From: Arcticibacterium sp964021845
GTDB taxonomy: Bacteria > Bacteroidota > Bacteroidia > Cytophagales > Spirosomataceae
Assembly: GCF_964021845.1 (NCBI RefSeq)
Contig: NZ_CAXHZC010000001.1
Location: 434,001 to 498,000, forward strand
Length of the DNA stretch: 64,000 nt
Reading direction: 5' to 3'
Shown here: piece after piece, positions 27,401 through 35,434 of the stretch
How positions within the stretch are numbered: the stretch's first letter is position 1
How the letters are laid out: every line of letters starts with the position of its first letter
Made by a program: the position numbers and the translations under genes
Notes under the pieces: generated by a model
What the model was told of the DNA's origin: nothing
The model's input: only the letters and a program-made list of their open reading frames with translations
The model's database searches: none

Positions 27401-27728
27401 GGTACTGAATGGCTACGAAATAGGCGGAGGTTCTGTAAGGGCACATAAAGCCGAAATACTGGAAGCTACCTATAAAAACATGGGTTATGATAAAGAAGAT
27501 ATGATGAAAAGTGTAGGACAGATGTACACCGCTTTTCATTATGGAGCACCGCCACACGGTGGAATAGCGTGGGGAATAGATAGGTTAATGATGATTTTAG
27601 AAAAAAGAAACTCGATTAGAGAGGTTATGGCCTTTCCTAAAACGGGTTCTGGAGAAGATTTACTGTTTAATAGCCCTTCTGCTCTGTCAGAAAAGAAGGT
27701 TAATGAGCAAAATGTTAAGTCAATTTAA
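24417..27728 (+). CDS. gatB-aspS: Fusion of amidotransferase subunit GatB and aspartyl-tRNA synthetase
   Basis: 1103 aa. Residues 1 to about 485 are GatB: the cradle with zinc Cys C34/C36 and C49/C52 (CACPN, CSVCTG), YPDNPKNFQLTQF, and a C-terminal YqeY-like tail ending GKVVREMILTQL. A short Lys/Ala/Asp linker (about 485-510) leads to a full AspRS of about 590 residues: an OB-fold (VTLSGWVASVRDHG), motif 2 FRDEDSRGDRQPEFTQLD (about 735-752), a GAD insertion region, and motif 3 GGIAWGIDRLMMIL (about 1047). The frame is continuous with no stop between the parts. AspRS would charge tRNA(Asn) with Asp and GatB would amidate it, so the fusion ties both steps. Annotation pipelines use a bifunctional GatB/AspS name for some Bacteroidota proteins, so the fusion itself is probably known. 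Confidence 0.93.
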   Translation: MVQDLEKQLEQEGLEVVIGLETHIRLNTKTKLFCACPNTEAEEPNTNICSVCTGQMGVLPAINSEAIRKAIIFGKAVNSTFSNGVICWDRKHYEYPDNPKNFQLTQFQKPIIPDGEINCYRDNGTTFSVQLEQVHLEEDAAKMVHERKQTLVDFNKGGVPLIEVVTKPCIKTLKDAATYAQYVQRIVQNLGISEANLEKGEFKSDVSVSLRKKGTDVLNPRTEIKNLNSFKFMVEALNEEVTKQLAYYKEHKEPRPDQTTVLWDADLKQTKVMRKKEFAADYRYALEPDIPFVNIETEVAETQVDERLLPFAIESTLINGGVRPQDAKFFTSDSLRSDMFTAINKELDDTAFVAKTLLNNLKTEEYSAIENAGDLVNIFGALQSGSITQILLQNAIKELIQNPSFDYQTYFKENSISDDALVETIAKVITENQATADEIKGGNQGKAGILVGKVLQVVGKGANGKVVREMILTQLNAEKIASETSAKEAKSTANRQKATDLDEDVRFTDIVVKDRYRTHQISQVSEQVLDQEVTLSGWVASVRDHGELVFIDLRDNSYEVMQIRLDRANIAEIDLFAKLKPESVIMVTGSVIKRQEDDFNAGIRTGTLELNASELEVINAASTLPFEIKRAAKTSENVRFKYKYLDHRSAEARQAIINRHKVIKLIRDVLDTEEFIEVETPILTAGTDEGAREFIVPSRKFAGKFYTLPQAPQQFKQMLMVGGFEKYFQIARCFRDEDSRGDRQPEFTQLDIEMAYVSMQDVIDINTKLFNEVVNKVYGKKWKLHPFKVLTYKESMDKYGCDRPDLRFGLEMQDITDIVKETEFQVFAKPIEDGGIVKCIKVGAELQKTRLSKGQIEKLTATAQSHGLGGLAYIIVNENDLQSPIIKFLGEEVAANIIKATDAQVGDIVFFSAADYKTANTALDAVRQDLGAILKLVKPKELHPAWVIDFPFFEKTDEGRWTFTHNPFSMPKIEDVDKHMSGENVGDIIAQQYDMVLNGYEIGGGSVRAHKAEILEATYKNMGYDKEDMMKSVGQMYTAFHYGAPPHGGIAWGIDRLMMILEKRNSIREVMAFPKTGSGEDLLFNSPSALSEKKVNEQNVKSI

Positions 27729-27851
27729 CGTACTAGTTTACCATTTAATAATCTTGTTTTGCAATCATTTAGTTTTTCGTCTAAACTTTTATAGATTTGT
27801 ACCACTAAAAATATTATTTGGTTTTTAGTTTGTTGATGAAGTGTAATTGCG

Positions 27852-27881
27852 ACATGCAGCTCCAGGTTTGGGGCTGCGTGT
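27852..27881 (+). terminator. Strong hairpin after gatB-aspS, possible terminator
   Basis: A 12-bp stem (ACATGCAGCTCC / GGGGCTGCGTGT with two G-T pairs) and a 6-base loop lie 124 bases after the gatB-aspS stop. Only a broken T stretch (TCTGTTTT) follows, so it may be a weak terminator or another RNA structure. Confidence 0.4.
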
Positions 27882-27929
27882 TCTGTTTTAGGGTAATCCT
27901 AAATTTTTGATAGTTCTTCAAAACTTAGC

Positions 27930-28080
27930 AGAGCGAAGTGTTTGCGAGCCTCCGGCTTGTATAAGAGTAGTATTTAAGTAGACAGAAATTAACTGATATC
28001 GGCCAGAGGCTGATTATTACTTTAACTAAACTGGATTTATCCCGCTTTGGAAAAAGTTTAGCCAAACGGATTAACTCATC
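27930..28080 (+). repeat. Left copy of a ~130-150 bp diverged direct repeat
   Basis: This stretch aligns over its length with 29011-29140. The core reads GAAGTGTTTGCGAGCCTC then CGGCTTGT and includes the palindrome-like AGCCTCCGGCT. A later shared block is GCCAGAGGCTGATTA (the other copy has GCCAAAAGCTGATTA), and the end shares GCCAAAC. The two copies bracket the methyltransferase gene. Confidence 0.6.
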
Positions 28081-28205
28081 AGAATAAAGTTATTGACAGA
28101 GAGCAATAAAGGAGATTTACTATGGCACGTCATACTTACAAGTCTATTTTTTTTAAGCCCTTCTTCAATCCCAAGAAATATCAATTATCCTAAAAACAGA
28201 GGTTA

Positions 28206-28958
28206 ATGTTTATAAAGAAAATAATAGAAAAAATAGGTCCTGCATTTTACTACAATAAAATTAATGGCTATTGCTCCATATGTGAAGAAGCAACTTCATT
28301 TGTTTCAATTCATAATTACCTTCGAGACAATCTTACTTGCTCTAAATGTAAAAGCCTGCCGCGTGAGCGTGCAATTATGCAGGTAATCAATGAATATATT
28401 CCAAACTGGAAAAGTCTTAAAATACATGAATCTAGTCCGATAGACCGAGGTATCTCACCGAAAATTAAAAAACAGGCAACAGCTTATTCCTCGAGTCAAT
28501 ATTATCCTAATGAGCCATCAGGAGAAGTAATTAACGGTTTTAGAAATGAAAATTTAGAAGAACTGACTTTTAATGATAATTCGTTTGATTTAATAATTAC
28601 ACAAGATGTTTTTGAACACTTATATAATCCAGAAAAGGCATTTAATGAAATATCAAGGGTTTTAAAAAAAGGAGGTTTCCATATTTTTACATTACCCCTA
28701 ATAAATCATTTCAATAAAACGCAAAAAAATGCTGTAGTAAATGCAAATGGAGAAGTTGAGTTCCTGATTAAAGAAGAATATCATGGAAATCCAGTTGATA
28801 AAAAAGGTTCAGCAGTAACTTATCATTGGGGCTCTGATATAATAGACATTATAAGAAATTCTACTAATGGCGATGAAACTACAATTCGCGTAATTGAAGA
28901 TATGGGGAAAGGAATATCAGGTGAACTTATCGAAGTCTTTGTAACACGAAAAGAATAA
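28206..28958 (+). CDS. SAM-dependent methyltransferase with N-terminal Cys4 knuckle
   Basis: 250 aa. The N-terminus has two CxxC pairs (CSIC at about 22-25 and CSKC at about 43-46), suggesting a small zinc knuckle. The class I methyltransferase part is partial: FDLIITQDVFEHLYNPEKA is the motif II strand and helix, followed by the post-II helix and strand ISRVLKKGGFHIFTLPL. A clear glycine-rich motif I is not visible (the region reads SLKIHESSPIDRGIS), as in sugar or glycan-associated methyltransferases of this type. Substrate unknown. It is more A+T-rich than its neighbours and is flanked by diverged direct repeats, consistent with transfer. Confidence 0.7.
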   Translation: MFIKKIIEKIGPAFYYNKINGYCSICEEATSFVSIHNYLRDNLTCSKCKSLPRERAIMQVINEYIPNWKSLKIHESSPIDRGISPKIKKQATAYSSSQYYPNEPSGEVINGFRNENLEELTFNDNSFDLIITQDVFEHLYNPEKAFNEISRVLKKGGFHIFTLPLINHFNKTQKNAVVNANGEVEFLIKEEYHGNPVDKKGSAVTYHWGSDIIDIIRNSTNGDETTIRVIEDMGKGISGELIEVFVTRKE

Positions 28959-29010
28959 ATAGAAGGTTTTATTCTTCGAAACTTCCTCTCAATGCGGATA
29001 ATTTTAGCTT

Positions 29011-29140
29011 ATATGAAGTATTTGCAAGCCTCTGGCTTGTGAAGATCTAATATTTCCTGTAGGTAGTAATTAAGGCATATCTGCCAAAAGCTGATTAACA
29101 CCTCTGCTAAGCTAGAAGCTTGGTAAAGCGGCCAAACTAT
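29011..29140 (+). repeat. Right copy of the ~130 bp diverged direct repeat
   Basis: Direct repeat partner of 27930-28080, in the same orientation. The best-kept block reads GAAGTATTTGCAAGCCTC then TGGCTTGT, differing from the left copy at a few transitions. The rest is diverged but collinear. It contains the inverted repeat AAGCCTCTGGCTT. Confidence 0.6.
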
Positions 29141-29198
29141 GTTAAAAAGTACAAGCACCACGACCACAGGTGTTCAAAGGTTTAGTAATCAAAACCAA

Positions 29199-30506
29199 TC
29201 AATCTTCAAAAGTCTGATACCGCTCTTTTAAGTCGTTTAGATCGTTTATCTCCTTGATGCTTTCTTCGCCGAGTCTTTTCACCATGTCGGCATGTGATTT
29301 TATGGCTGCATGATGTTCGTCTGTTGTGGCAAAACTCTTTATCGTTTTAAAACCTTCCATTAGTTTAATGAGCACCGAAGGGTTGCCTGCTGCATATTGT
29401 CTGATTTGATTAAATGAGGCATCCATTAGCCCTCTGAAATCTAGATTTTTTGCAATAACCCGTACTTGCTCGTCGTCGTCAAATCTATATTTTGAAGGAA
29501 ACTGTATTTGTGTTAATCGGCACATGGTAGCCGTTAAATTGTCAATACAGGCTATGGCCGTAAATGGGTCATTTACTCCAGGTGATAAGGCTCTGGCGGC
29601 TATTTCTACCATTTGTAATATGGAAAACTCAGCGTCTTGGTCGGGCGACCGCTGTTTACCTAAAACCAACATCTTTTGAAGCGAACTAAGCTCATCTGGC
29701 TGAATTGGCTTTGATGCGTACAGCATACCCACAGTAAAACCTTTGACCAAGTAACTACCCGGTTTAGAGTCCAGAATAAGCAGTTGATTCTTATCCTTCA
29801 TTTTATGAATTAAATCTTCTGCATCTATAAACTGTAAATACCCGTTTTTGAGAGCTAGTAAAGGCATTTGATATTCGTAGTTTTTTAAAACTTCCAGCAT
29901 ATCTGGCTCTTTGCGAGTGGGCTCACCTAGTACAATTTCCTCAGGAAAAAGGGTGTTTAAATTATTTGACAAGAGTTCGGATATGTCGGCTATCACAGCA
30001 TCTGCCTGAATTTTCATGGCAATATGATGAATGAAAATTATGAGCAAAATGATATTTGCAATGGTTACTAAAAATGCCACAAAAACCGATAAGGTAGGAA
30101 TGAAAGAGATGCTATCGTTATCTCTAACCGCATTAAGAATAATTAGGCAATAAACATAGGTAGAAACATAAGTGCCAAGTACTACTTGGTTAAGCCGCTC
30201 ATGCATAAAGTTGCGAAGTAGCCGCGGACCAAACTGCGAGGAAGCCAGAGTTAATGCCACCAAAGTTATGGAGAAAACAGTACCTGCCACGGTAATCATA
30301 GCACCAGAAATGGCAGACAATACGCTTCTAGCAGCCCCTGCACTACCAGGAAAAATGTACTGCAAAACACCTTTTGGCGTGTAATCAAGGTTATTATCTA
30401 GATAGAGTAGCTCAAAGGCTGCAAGTATAGCAATAACGATAATGGCAACAGGAATAAACCAAAACGTAGACTTGAGATTATGCCAAAAGAATAATAGTTT
30501 TTTCAC
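29199..30506 (-). CDS. DUF2254 integral membrane protein
   Basis: 435 aa, GTG start. Four transmembrane segments in the first 170 residues (about 15-35, 60-90, 108-128, 138-162), with the DUF2254 patch ALTLASSQFGPRLLRNF between the second and third. A soluble C-terminal part contains the conserved ARALSPGVNDPFTAIACIDNL. The family function is unknown, and the fold recalls channel-like or small-molecule-sensing proteins. It lies 38 bases after mscL on the same strand, suggesting an envelope-stress or osmotic context, though this is inference. Confidence 0.85.
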   Translation of the reverse strand: MKKLLFFWHNLKSTFWFIPVAIIVIAILAAFELLYLDNNLDYTPKGVLQYIFPGSAGAARSVLSAISGAMITVAGTVFSITLVALTLASSQFGPRLLRNFMHERLNQVVLGTYVSTYVYCLIILNAVRDNDSISFIPTLSVFVAFLVTIANIILLIIFIHHIAMKIQADAVIADISELLSNNLNTLFPEEIVLGEPTRKEPDMLEVLKNYEYQMPLLALKNGYLQFIDAEDLIHKMKDKNQLLILDSKPGSYLVKGFTVGMLYASKPIQPDELSSLQKMLVLGKQRSPDQDAEFSILQMVEIAARALSPGVNDPFTAIACIDNLTATMCRLTQIQFPSKYRFDDDEQVRVIAKNLDFRGLMDASFNQIRQYAAGNPSVLIKLMEGFKTIKSFATTDEHHAAIKSHADMVKRLGEESIKEINDLNDLKERYQTFED

Positions 30507-30544
30507 GCTTTGTTGTTTTGGTTTGATTGTGTTTTGAGCTTTGG

Positions 30545-30991
30545 TTATTTCTTGTTTTCAAGCAAGTCTACTTGCTTCTCCATTAAGTCGCTGATTTTAG
30601 AAAGCAATTCTATGTCTTTTGGCGTAGCCACCGTACCATCTTTTGGGTCTTCTGCTTTTTTCTTTAAAGAATGTATGACTTTTACCATCAGGAAAACCGT
30701 GAATGTTATAATAGCAAAATCAATGGTGGCTTCTAGTAGTTTTCCGTAGCCGATAGCCACCTCTTCTTGTAAAATGGTCTCACCTTTCATAAGAGCTTCA
30801 CGAAGAATTATCTTATTGTTTTCAAATTTTCCGCCATTGGTCATGAGGCTCAGCGGTGGCATAAGAATCTCCTTCACTATGCTGTCTATTACCTTATTAA
30901 ATGCCGCACCTATGATTACACCTATCGCTATGTCAATCATGTTGCCTTTTACAGCAAACTCTTTGAATTCTGTAAGAAATTTAAAAGCCAT
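30545..30991 (-). CDS. mscL: Large-conductance mechanosensitive channel
   Basis: 148 aa. MscL pattern: N-terminal amphipathic helix FKEFAVKGNMIDIAIGVIIG, pore helix TM1 with AFNKVIDSIVKEILMPPL, a periplasmic loop, then TM2 (ATIDFAIITFTVFLMVKVIH) and a C-terminal charged helix bundle. It opens under membrane tension to release solutes during osmotic downshock. First gene of a likely pair with DUF2254. Confidence 0.95.
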   Translation of the reverse strand: MAFKFLTEFKEFAVKGNMIDIAIGVIIGAAFNKVIDSIVKEILMPPLSLMTNGGKFENNKIILREALMKGETILQEEVAIGYGKLLEATIDFAIITFTVFLMVKVIHSLKKKAEDPKDGTVATPKDIELLSKISDLMEKQVDLLENKK

Positions 30992-31091
30992 TGTTGTTTA
31001 GTTTTTTATTAGATTCGAAATATAGGCCTGTCTGGATTAGAACTGAAATTAAAACCAACTAGCTTAGCAAATAAACGTATAGCAAAAAAGA

Positions 31092-31586
31092 GTGGATGAT
31101 AATTTGAGCCAATTAAAGGCATCGGTGTATGATAAGTGTGGATTAGCCATATCTGACTTAGAAACAGAGTCAGAAAGTAAGGAGTATGATGCTTGTAGAT
31201 TTAGGCTGAATGGTAAATATGTACTTTGCCGAAACGCCAAGATTACTCCAAAGAAGCTTGGACAATTTGTGACGTTTTGGCGGAGAAATCAAAATGGAAC
31301 CATAGAGCCATTTCATGAGTCAGATGAAATTGACTTTTATGTGGTCAATGTGTCTAAAGAAAACCTGCTAGGTCAGTTCGTTTTCCCGAAATCAATCTTG
31401 ATTAAAAAAGGAATAATGTCCACAGATAAGAAGGAGGGAAAAAGAGCATTTAGAGTATATCCTATCTGGGATACCACCAATAACAAACAAGCCGAAAGTA
31501 CCCAAAACTGGCAGTTGGAATATTTTTATGAGCTTAATAATGCTATTGGTTTTGATAGAGTGGTTGGCCTGTATAAAAAGCGTTAA
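31092..31586 (+). CDS. MepB-family protein
   Basis: 164 aa, GTG start. No in-frame ATG fits. The MepB hallmarks are seen: ESKEYDACRFRLNGKYVLCRNAKITPKK (ligand-type basic patch), GQFVTFWRR, IDFYVVNV, GQFVFPKSIL, and KRAFRVYPIWD. The family takes its name from a gene of the staphylococcal mepRAB locus and its biochemical role is unknown. Single gene, divergent from mscL and convergent with GH43. Confidence 0.8.
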   Translation: MDDNLSQLKASVYDKCGLAISDLETESESKEYDACRFRLNGKYVLCRNAKITPKKLGQFVTFWRRNQNGTIEPFHESDEIDFYVVNVSKENLLGQFVFPKSILIKKGIMSTDKKEGKRAFRVYPIWDTTNNKQAESTQNWQLEYFYELNNAIGFDRVVGLYKKR

Positions 31587-31618
31587 GTTTGTATTAGACA
31601 AGCACAGGTGCTGTTTTA

Positions 31619-32638
31619 TCAAGGCAACAAATTAGCCTCAACACCCTCGTTCGTTATTTTAACAGGCTTAATGGTGCCGTCTTCATTGAAATACATTTCA
31701 TCAATGCATATCACGCGGTGGTCACGGCCTTCATTTGGGATTGGCCTTCGGTGATAAACCATGTAGTATTTGTCGGAATCTTCAGGATGCATGACAGAGT
31801 GATGCCCCGCACCTGTGGCTATGGTGGTGTCAGACTCCAAAATAGTTCCGATTTTATTATAAGGTCCGGTCGCTTTATCTGCCATGGCATAAGAAACGTG
31901 GTAGGTGTCATTTCCCCAGCCACCTTCAGACCACATAAAGTAATATTTTCCGTTTCTTTTAAACATGAAAGGTCCTTCTACGTAACCTTCTGGTGTAATT
32001 TCTTTAAAAAGCGAACCGTCTTCCCAAGGGGTAAATCCTGTGAAGTCGGCGTTTAGTTTTCCAACATTACAATGTCCCCAGCCACCATAAAAAAGATAAT
32101 GTGTACCATCATCATCTTTATAAACAAACTGGTCTATAGGCTGAGCATCGTTATAAAAATCAGAGATTAGCGGTTCACCGATATAATCCTTAAAAGGGCC
32201 TTTTGGTGAGTCTGCCACGGCTATGCCAATTCCACCGAAATGGTTGATGTCGTTATTTGGGTCATAGCCAGCACCTCTACTAGGTCTTTGGACATCGTTG
32301 GCAGAAAAGAATAGGTAGTACTTCTTGTCTTTTTCTATGATAGACGGAGCCCAAATGGCTTGTCTGGCCCATTTGATAATGGTGGTATCAATGATTTTTT
32401 CGTGTTTAGTCCAGTTTACTAAATCTTTAGAAGAGAAAGCATCAAGGAATAGTTGGTCTTCGTATTTGGCAGAGAAAGTAGGGTATATCCAATATTCATC
32501 ACCAAAAATAACGCCCTCAGGGTCGGCGTACCAGCCTTCGGCAATAGGATTTCCAGAACGTTCAGTTGTTTTCTCTTCGCTCTTACAGCCAAATAAAACT
32601 GCCACTAAAAGCAGGTAAACAAGATTTTTCATATTCAT
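31619..32638 (-). CDS. Glycoside hydrolase family 43 lipoprotein
   Basis: 339 aa (a second ATG two codons on is possible). The lipobox LFGC places it on a membrane. Five-bladed propeller with GH43 acids: Asp in GWYADPEGV (base), Asp in AQPIDQFVY (pKa modulator) and Glu in GYVEGPFMFKR (acid). Family members release arabinose, xylose or galactose residues from plant polysaccharides. The exact specificity cannot be read. Single gene. Confidence 0.85.
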   Translation of the reverse strand: MNMKNLVYLLLVAVLFGCKSEEKTTERSGNPIAEGWYADPEGVIFGDEYWIYPTFSAKYEDQLFLDAFSSKDLVNWTKHEKIIDTTIIKWARQAIWAPSIIEKDKKYYLFFSANDVQRPSRGAGYDPNNDINHFGGIGIAVADSPKGPFKDYIGEPLISDFYNDAQPIDQFVYKDDDGTHYLFYGGWGHCNVGKLNADFTGFTPWEDGSLFKEITPEGYVEGPFMFKRNGKYYFMWSEGGWGNDTYHVSYAMADKATGPYNKIGTILESDTTIATGAGHHSVMHPEDSDKYYMVYHRRPIPNEGRDHRVICIDEMYFNEDGTIKPVKITNEGVEANLLP

Positions 32639-32882
32639 GAACGAAATATAGAAGCAATTTTAAGATTTCAGAAGTTTTGATTTGAAATGTATGAGAGGGA
32701 GTAGACGTAGGGTGGATTTGTTAGTAGTTTTATGTCTCCGAGTCTCTGAAAGAGAACTTTGGATTTAAAGTAGCACTGCTTAATACACATACAGGGTCGA
32801 AAAGACCCAGCGTAGCAGGTTATTTGGAAAGCTTCGGAGTCCCTAGAGGCCCCCGGAGAAGCGAGAAGGATAAAAAAACTTT

Positions 32883-33383
32883 TCATTTGAGACGATATCC
32901 TAAGCCTATCGTTGGCATAAATAATTTGTTTTTGTTGTAGTTGCTAATTTCGAAGTTCAGACAGAGTTTTTTGTATAGTCTTTGTTTAATGCCTATCTGC
33001 TTTCTCATATATTTTACATAATTGACTGCTTCGGTATTGGTTTCTTGATATGTCGAGGTGCTAATGTTTAGACCAATACCCAAGTAAAGTATAAACTTCT
33101 CTTTCGATATCAAATCATAATTAGTGAAGACGGAATAAGATTTGTCATATCTAATTGAGCCAAAATAATTATGTTGTTTGAAATTATACATAAAGCCAAG
33201 GCAATGTCGGGGTTTACTTTTAAAAGGAATGACTTCGGTGAAAACGTTAATGTTGTAGTACTGAAAACCAGCATCGCTTTTTGTGTCATAAGCTAAAGCT
33301 CCAAACCCAACGTAGGATTGGCAAAGAACATCTCCAACTATTAAAGTAAATCCCAAAATCAGAAAAAGTCTAAAAGCCTTCAT
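32883..33383 (-). CDS. Small secreted beta-rich protein, probable outer-membrane barrel
   Basis: 166 aa. Signal peptide ends near VLCQS (about 22). Alternating polar and aromatic strands with Gly-Phe turns (YVGFGALAYDT, YLGIGLNISTS) and the final strand IGLGYRLK suggest a short outer-membrane beta-barrel. No family was recognised. Last gene of a three-gene run after the C10 peptidase and a small lipoprotein (8-base gap), so it may work with them. Confidence 0.55.
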   Translation of the reverse strand: MKAFRLFLILGFTLIVGDVLCQSYVGFGALAYDTKSDAGFQYYNINVFTEVIPFKSKPRHCLGFMYNFKQHNYFGSIRYDKSYSVFTNYDLISKEKFILYLGIGLNISTSTYQETNTEAVNYVKYMRKQIGIKQRLYKKLCLNFEISNYNKNKLFMPTIGLGYRLK

Positions 33384-33391
33384 AGTATCCT

Positions 33392-33826
33392 TTAATTTTC
33401 AATAAGGACATACTCAAAAACTGCGGCATCAGCTTTTTCTTGGTCGTTTGTATAGAAATCAGTTAGGAGAAACGAATTGCCGTCTACATTAGAAAAAGTT
33501 CTTCTATCTGCGTTGTCATAAGTGACAATTAGTTTATCTTTTCTACAGAAATCTTCTGTAAGGACCCATTCATTGCGTTCTACTAACACTCCGTTTTCAT
33601 ATATACTTTCAATGGTAACGTTTACAGTTCCATTCCATTTTAATGAAAATTCTATATAATCATCGTCGTCCGTATTGGGAATATTGTTTGATTGGGTTGT
33701 AGTTTGAGTTAAAGTATATTTCCCAAGTAATCTTTTCGAAACAGGTAAACAGCTGCAAGAATATCCTCCTAATATAAAAAATAGGAGGATAAAAGGCAAG
33801 AATATGGTTCTATTGTAAGTCTTCAT
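33392..33826 (-). CDS. Small lipocalin-like lipoprotein next to the C10 peptidase
   Basis: 144 aa from the ATG at 33826; the open frame extends three codons to a TTG. The signal sequence has a lipobox at GGYSC. The mature part is beta-rich with lipocalin-like phrasing (LLGKYTLTQTT, IEFSLKWNGTVNVTI, WVLTEDFCRKDKLIV). No family is certain. It begins 15 bases after the C10 peptidase stop, so the two are co-transcribed. A protease inhibitor or surface partner is possible but not shown. Confidence 0.55.
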   Translation of the reverse strand: MKTYNRTIFLPFILLFFILGGYSCSCLPVSKRLLGKYTLTQTTTQSNNIPNTDDDDYIEFSLKWNGTVNVTIESIYENGVLVERNEWVLTEDFCRKDKLIVTYDNADRRTFSNVDGNSFLLTDFYTNDQEKADAAVFEYVLIEN

Positions 33827-33840
33827 GCGTTGCAAATAGG

Positions 33841-35139
33841 TTATTTTCTAAACCCGTAGGCCATTCTCAAATTACCCGTATAGTTATATGAAGATCCAGA
33901 AGGGGAAAAGTTTCCTATTGCATACCAACCGTTAGAAGAGCCATCCCATCCCCAATTCATATAAGCTTGATGATATTCCCAAACGGAACAACCCAAGGTT
34001 TCACAATCAAATTCAGAATAAATATGTTTTTTATATCCTTCACACATCCATATGTGCCAATTATTAGCCCATCCAATATTGCTATTTTGATCATAACCAT
34101 AAAAAATTACTGGATAATTTTGATAGATTTCATTGTAGAGGGTAGATGGATTGAAAGTAGAATGAGTGCCGCCATTGGAAAGACCCATTTGACCCATTGC
34201 CTGATTTAGTAAACCGTTGGTTGGGATTGACATAGTGTTACAGGCTCCAAAAAAGTTGTACATAGATTGAATAGCATTTCCAGCATTGAATGTTAAATTA
34301 GCCAGAGAAATTTCTCCACTAGTATTAGCGTTACACTGATAATTTGATGTGTTTGGTTGTAATCCAAAATTGTAAATTCCAAAATTACCATGGGTTCTAC
34401 CTATATGAGTTAGAACTTGAGACATTGCGACAGGACCGCAGCCAGCTGCGTCTTTTGAACATGTGCAGTTACCAGAACCGAGAAACGAACTTGTCACTCC
34501 CGATTGTCCATATGTAAGACCGGTTAAGGGGCCAATTGTTGTAAAAGTGCTTTGGCACAAATACTGTCCCCATTGATACCATTCAAGACAATTAGTGTCT
34601 CTTAAATTTTTGTCGTTTGGTAGATTTTTTAGATACTTTGACCACTCTTTCGATATTCTTGGGTCAATTGTAGTTTGACTGTTTTTAATCTCTCGAATTT
34701 GATTTATAGATTGTTCTATCCAGTAGCTTAGTCCATTTATATTACTAATATTTTCTAGCGGTATATAGTTGTCTTCAGATTCTGCCAATATAGGAATAGT
34801 TCTGGCATCGGCAGAAACAATTTTAAACCCACCCTCCTTGAAATTAATTATATGGAACATCTCGATGTCTGAGTTGGAAGGATCTTTAATTGTCTTAGTT
34901 TCACTAACTGATTTGGTGTTCATTTTATTTTCACTAAGCCGAAAACTTGAGTGGTCATTATTATAACTTGTAACAAACTCAATGGCCTCATCTATTGTAA
35001 TCAAGTATCCGTCTTTAATTTTAATTTCATCCGGTGAGGGTTTTGAATCTGGTGCTTCATTCTGACAAGAAATAAACAAAGCAAAAAATGGAATAAGAAT
35101 TTTCAACGCTTTTGATAAAAAGTGTAGTCTATTTTTCAT
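33841..35139 (-). CDS. C10 family (streptopain-like) cysteine peptidase lipoprotein
   Basis: 432 aa. Lipobox near FISC (about 25). The N-terminal propeptide (Spi-type) covers about 40-170 with ITIDEAIEFVTSYN and FKIVSADARTIPILAES. The catalytic domain has Cys234 in KDAAGCGPVAMSQVL, His362 in NNWHIWMCEGYKK, and the oxyanion or support patch YMNWGWDGSSNGWYAIGNF. All catalytic elements are intact. Relatives are streptopain of streptococci and Bfp proteases of Bacteroides, which cut host or environmental proteins. First gene of a three-gene operon with a lipocalin-like lipoprotein and a small barrel-like protein. Confidence 0.85.
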   Translation of the reverse strand: MKNRLHFLSKALKILIPFFALFISCQNEAPDSKPSPDEIKIKDGYLITIDEAIEFVTSYNNDHSSFRLSENKMNTKSVSETKTIKDPSNSDIEMFHIINFKEGGFKIVSADARTIPILAESEDNYIPLENISNINGLSYWIEQSINQIREIKNSQTTIDPRISKEWSKYLKNLPNDKNLRDTNCLEWYQWGQYLCQSTFTTIGPLTGLTYGQSGVTSSFLGSGNCTCSKDAAGCGPVAMSQVLTHIGRTHGNFGIYNFGLQPNTSNYQCNANTSGEISLANLTFNAGNAIQSMYNFFGACNTMSIPTNGLLNQAMGQMGLSNGGTHSTFNPSTLYNEIYQNYPVIFYGYDQNSNIGWANNWHIWMCEGYKKHIYSEFDCETLGCSVWEYHQAYMNWGWDGSSNGWYAIGNFSPSGSSYNYTGNLRMAYGFRK

Positions 35140-35434
35140 ATGGATTAAAGTTTAAATTGTGTTATTAGAAATTAGTTTAAAAATCAAGAGATTTTGCTTT
35201 TCAAACGTACAGAAAATTAAGTTAACTTTCATGTTATAAGTTTTTTATGATTTTCAAGCGAATTTTATATAATCGTATTTCCGATATATATATATATATA
35301 TTCAAGGTGTTAACGGATCTTTGCTCGATAGTAGTTATTAAACAGAAAACTTATTTAACGGTAACATTTATAAAGTCTCAATTCATTGGACTCTGCAAGC
35401 TCTGGTAGATCTTTCTAGCTACCAAATGGAACTC
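35140..35434. other. Non-coding A+T-rich stretch upstream of the C10 operon
   Basis: No ORF. It holds a TA dinucleotide run (about 35285-35301) and leads into a zone of IS and palindromic-repeat debris (35435-35752). The C10 operon promoter is presumably here, but no clear TAnnTTTG was identified. Confidence 0.5.

Noticed and set aside
31600..31622. Small inverted repeat between mepB and GH43 considered as a terminator
   Set aside because: The stem is only about 4-5 bp with a very small loop, too weak to support a call.
31718..32056. 112-codon plus-strand frame
   Set aside because: Antisense to the GH43 gene.
32668..32886. 72-codon minus-strand frame
   Set aside because: Its sequence covers a small hairpin (GGGTC-GAAAA-GACCC near 32794) and repeat-like debris; no signal of protein coding.
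35285..35301. TA dinucleotide run
   Set aside because: Too short and simple to be called an origin or regulatory element; noted only as low-complexity DNA.
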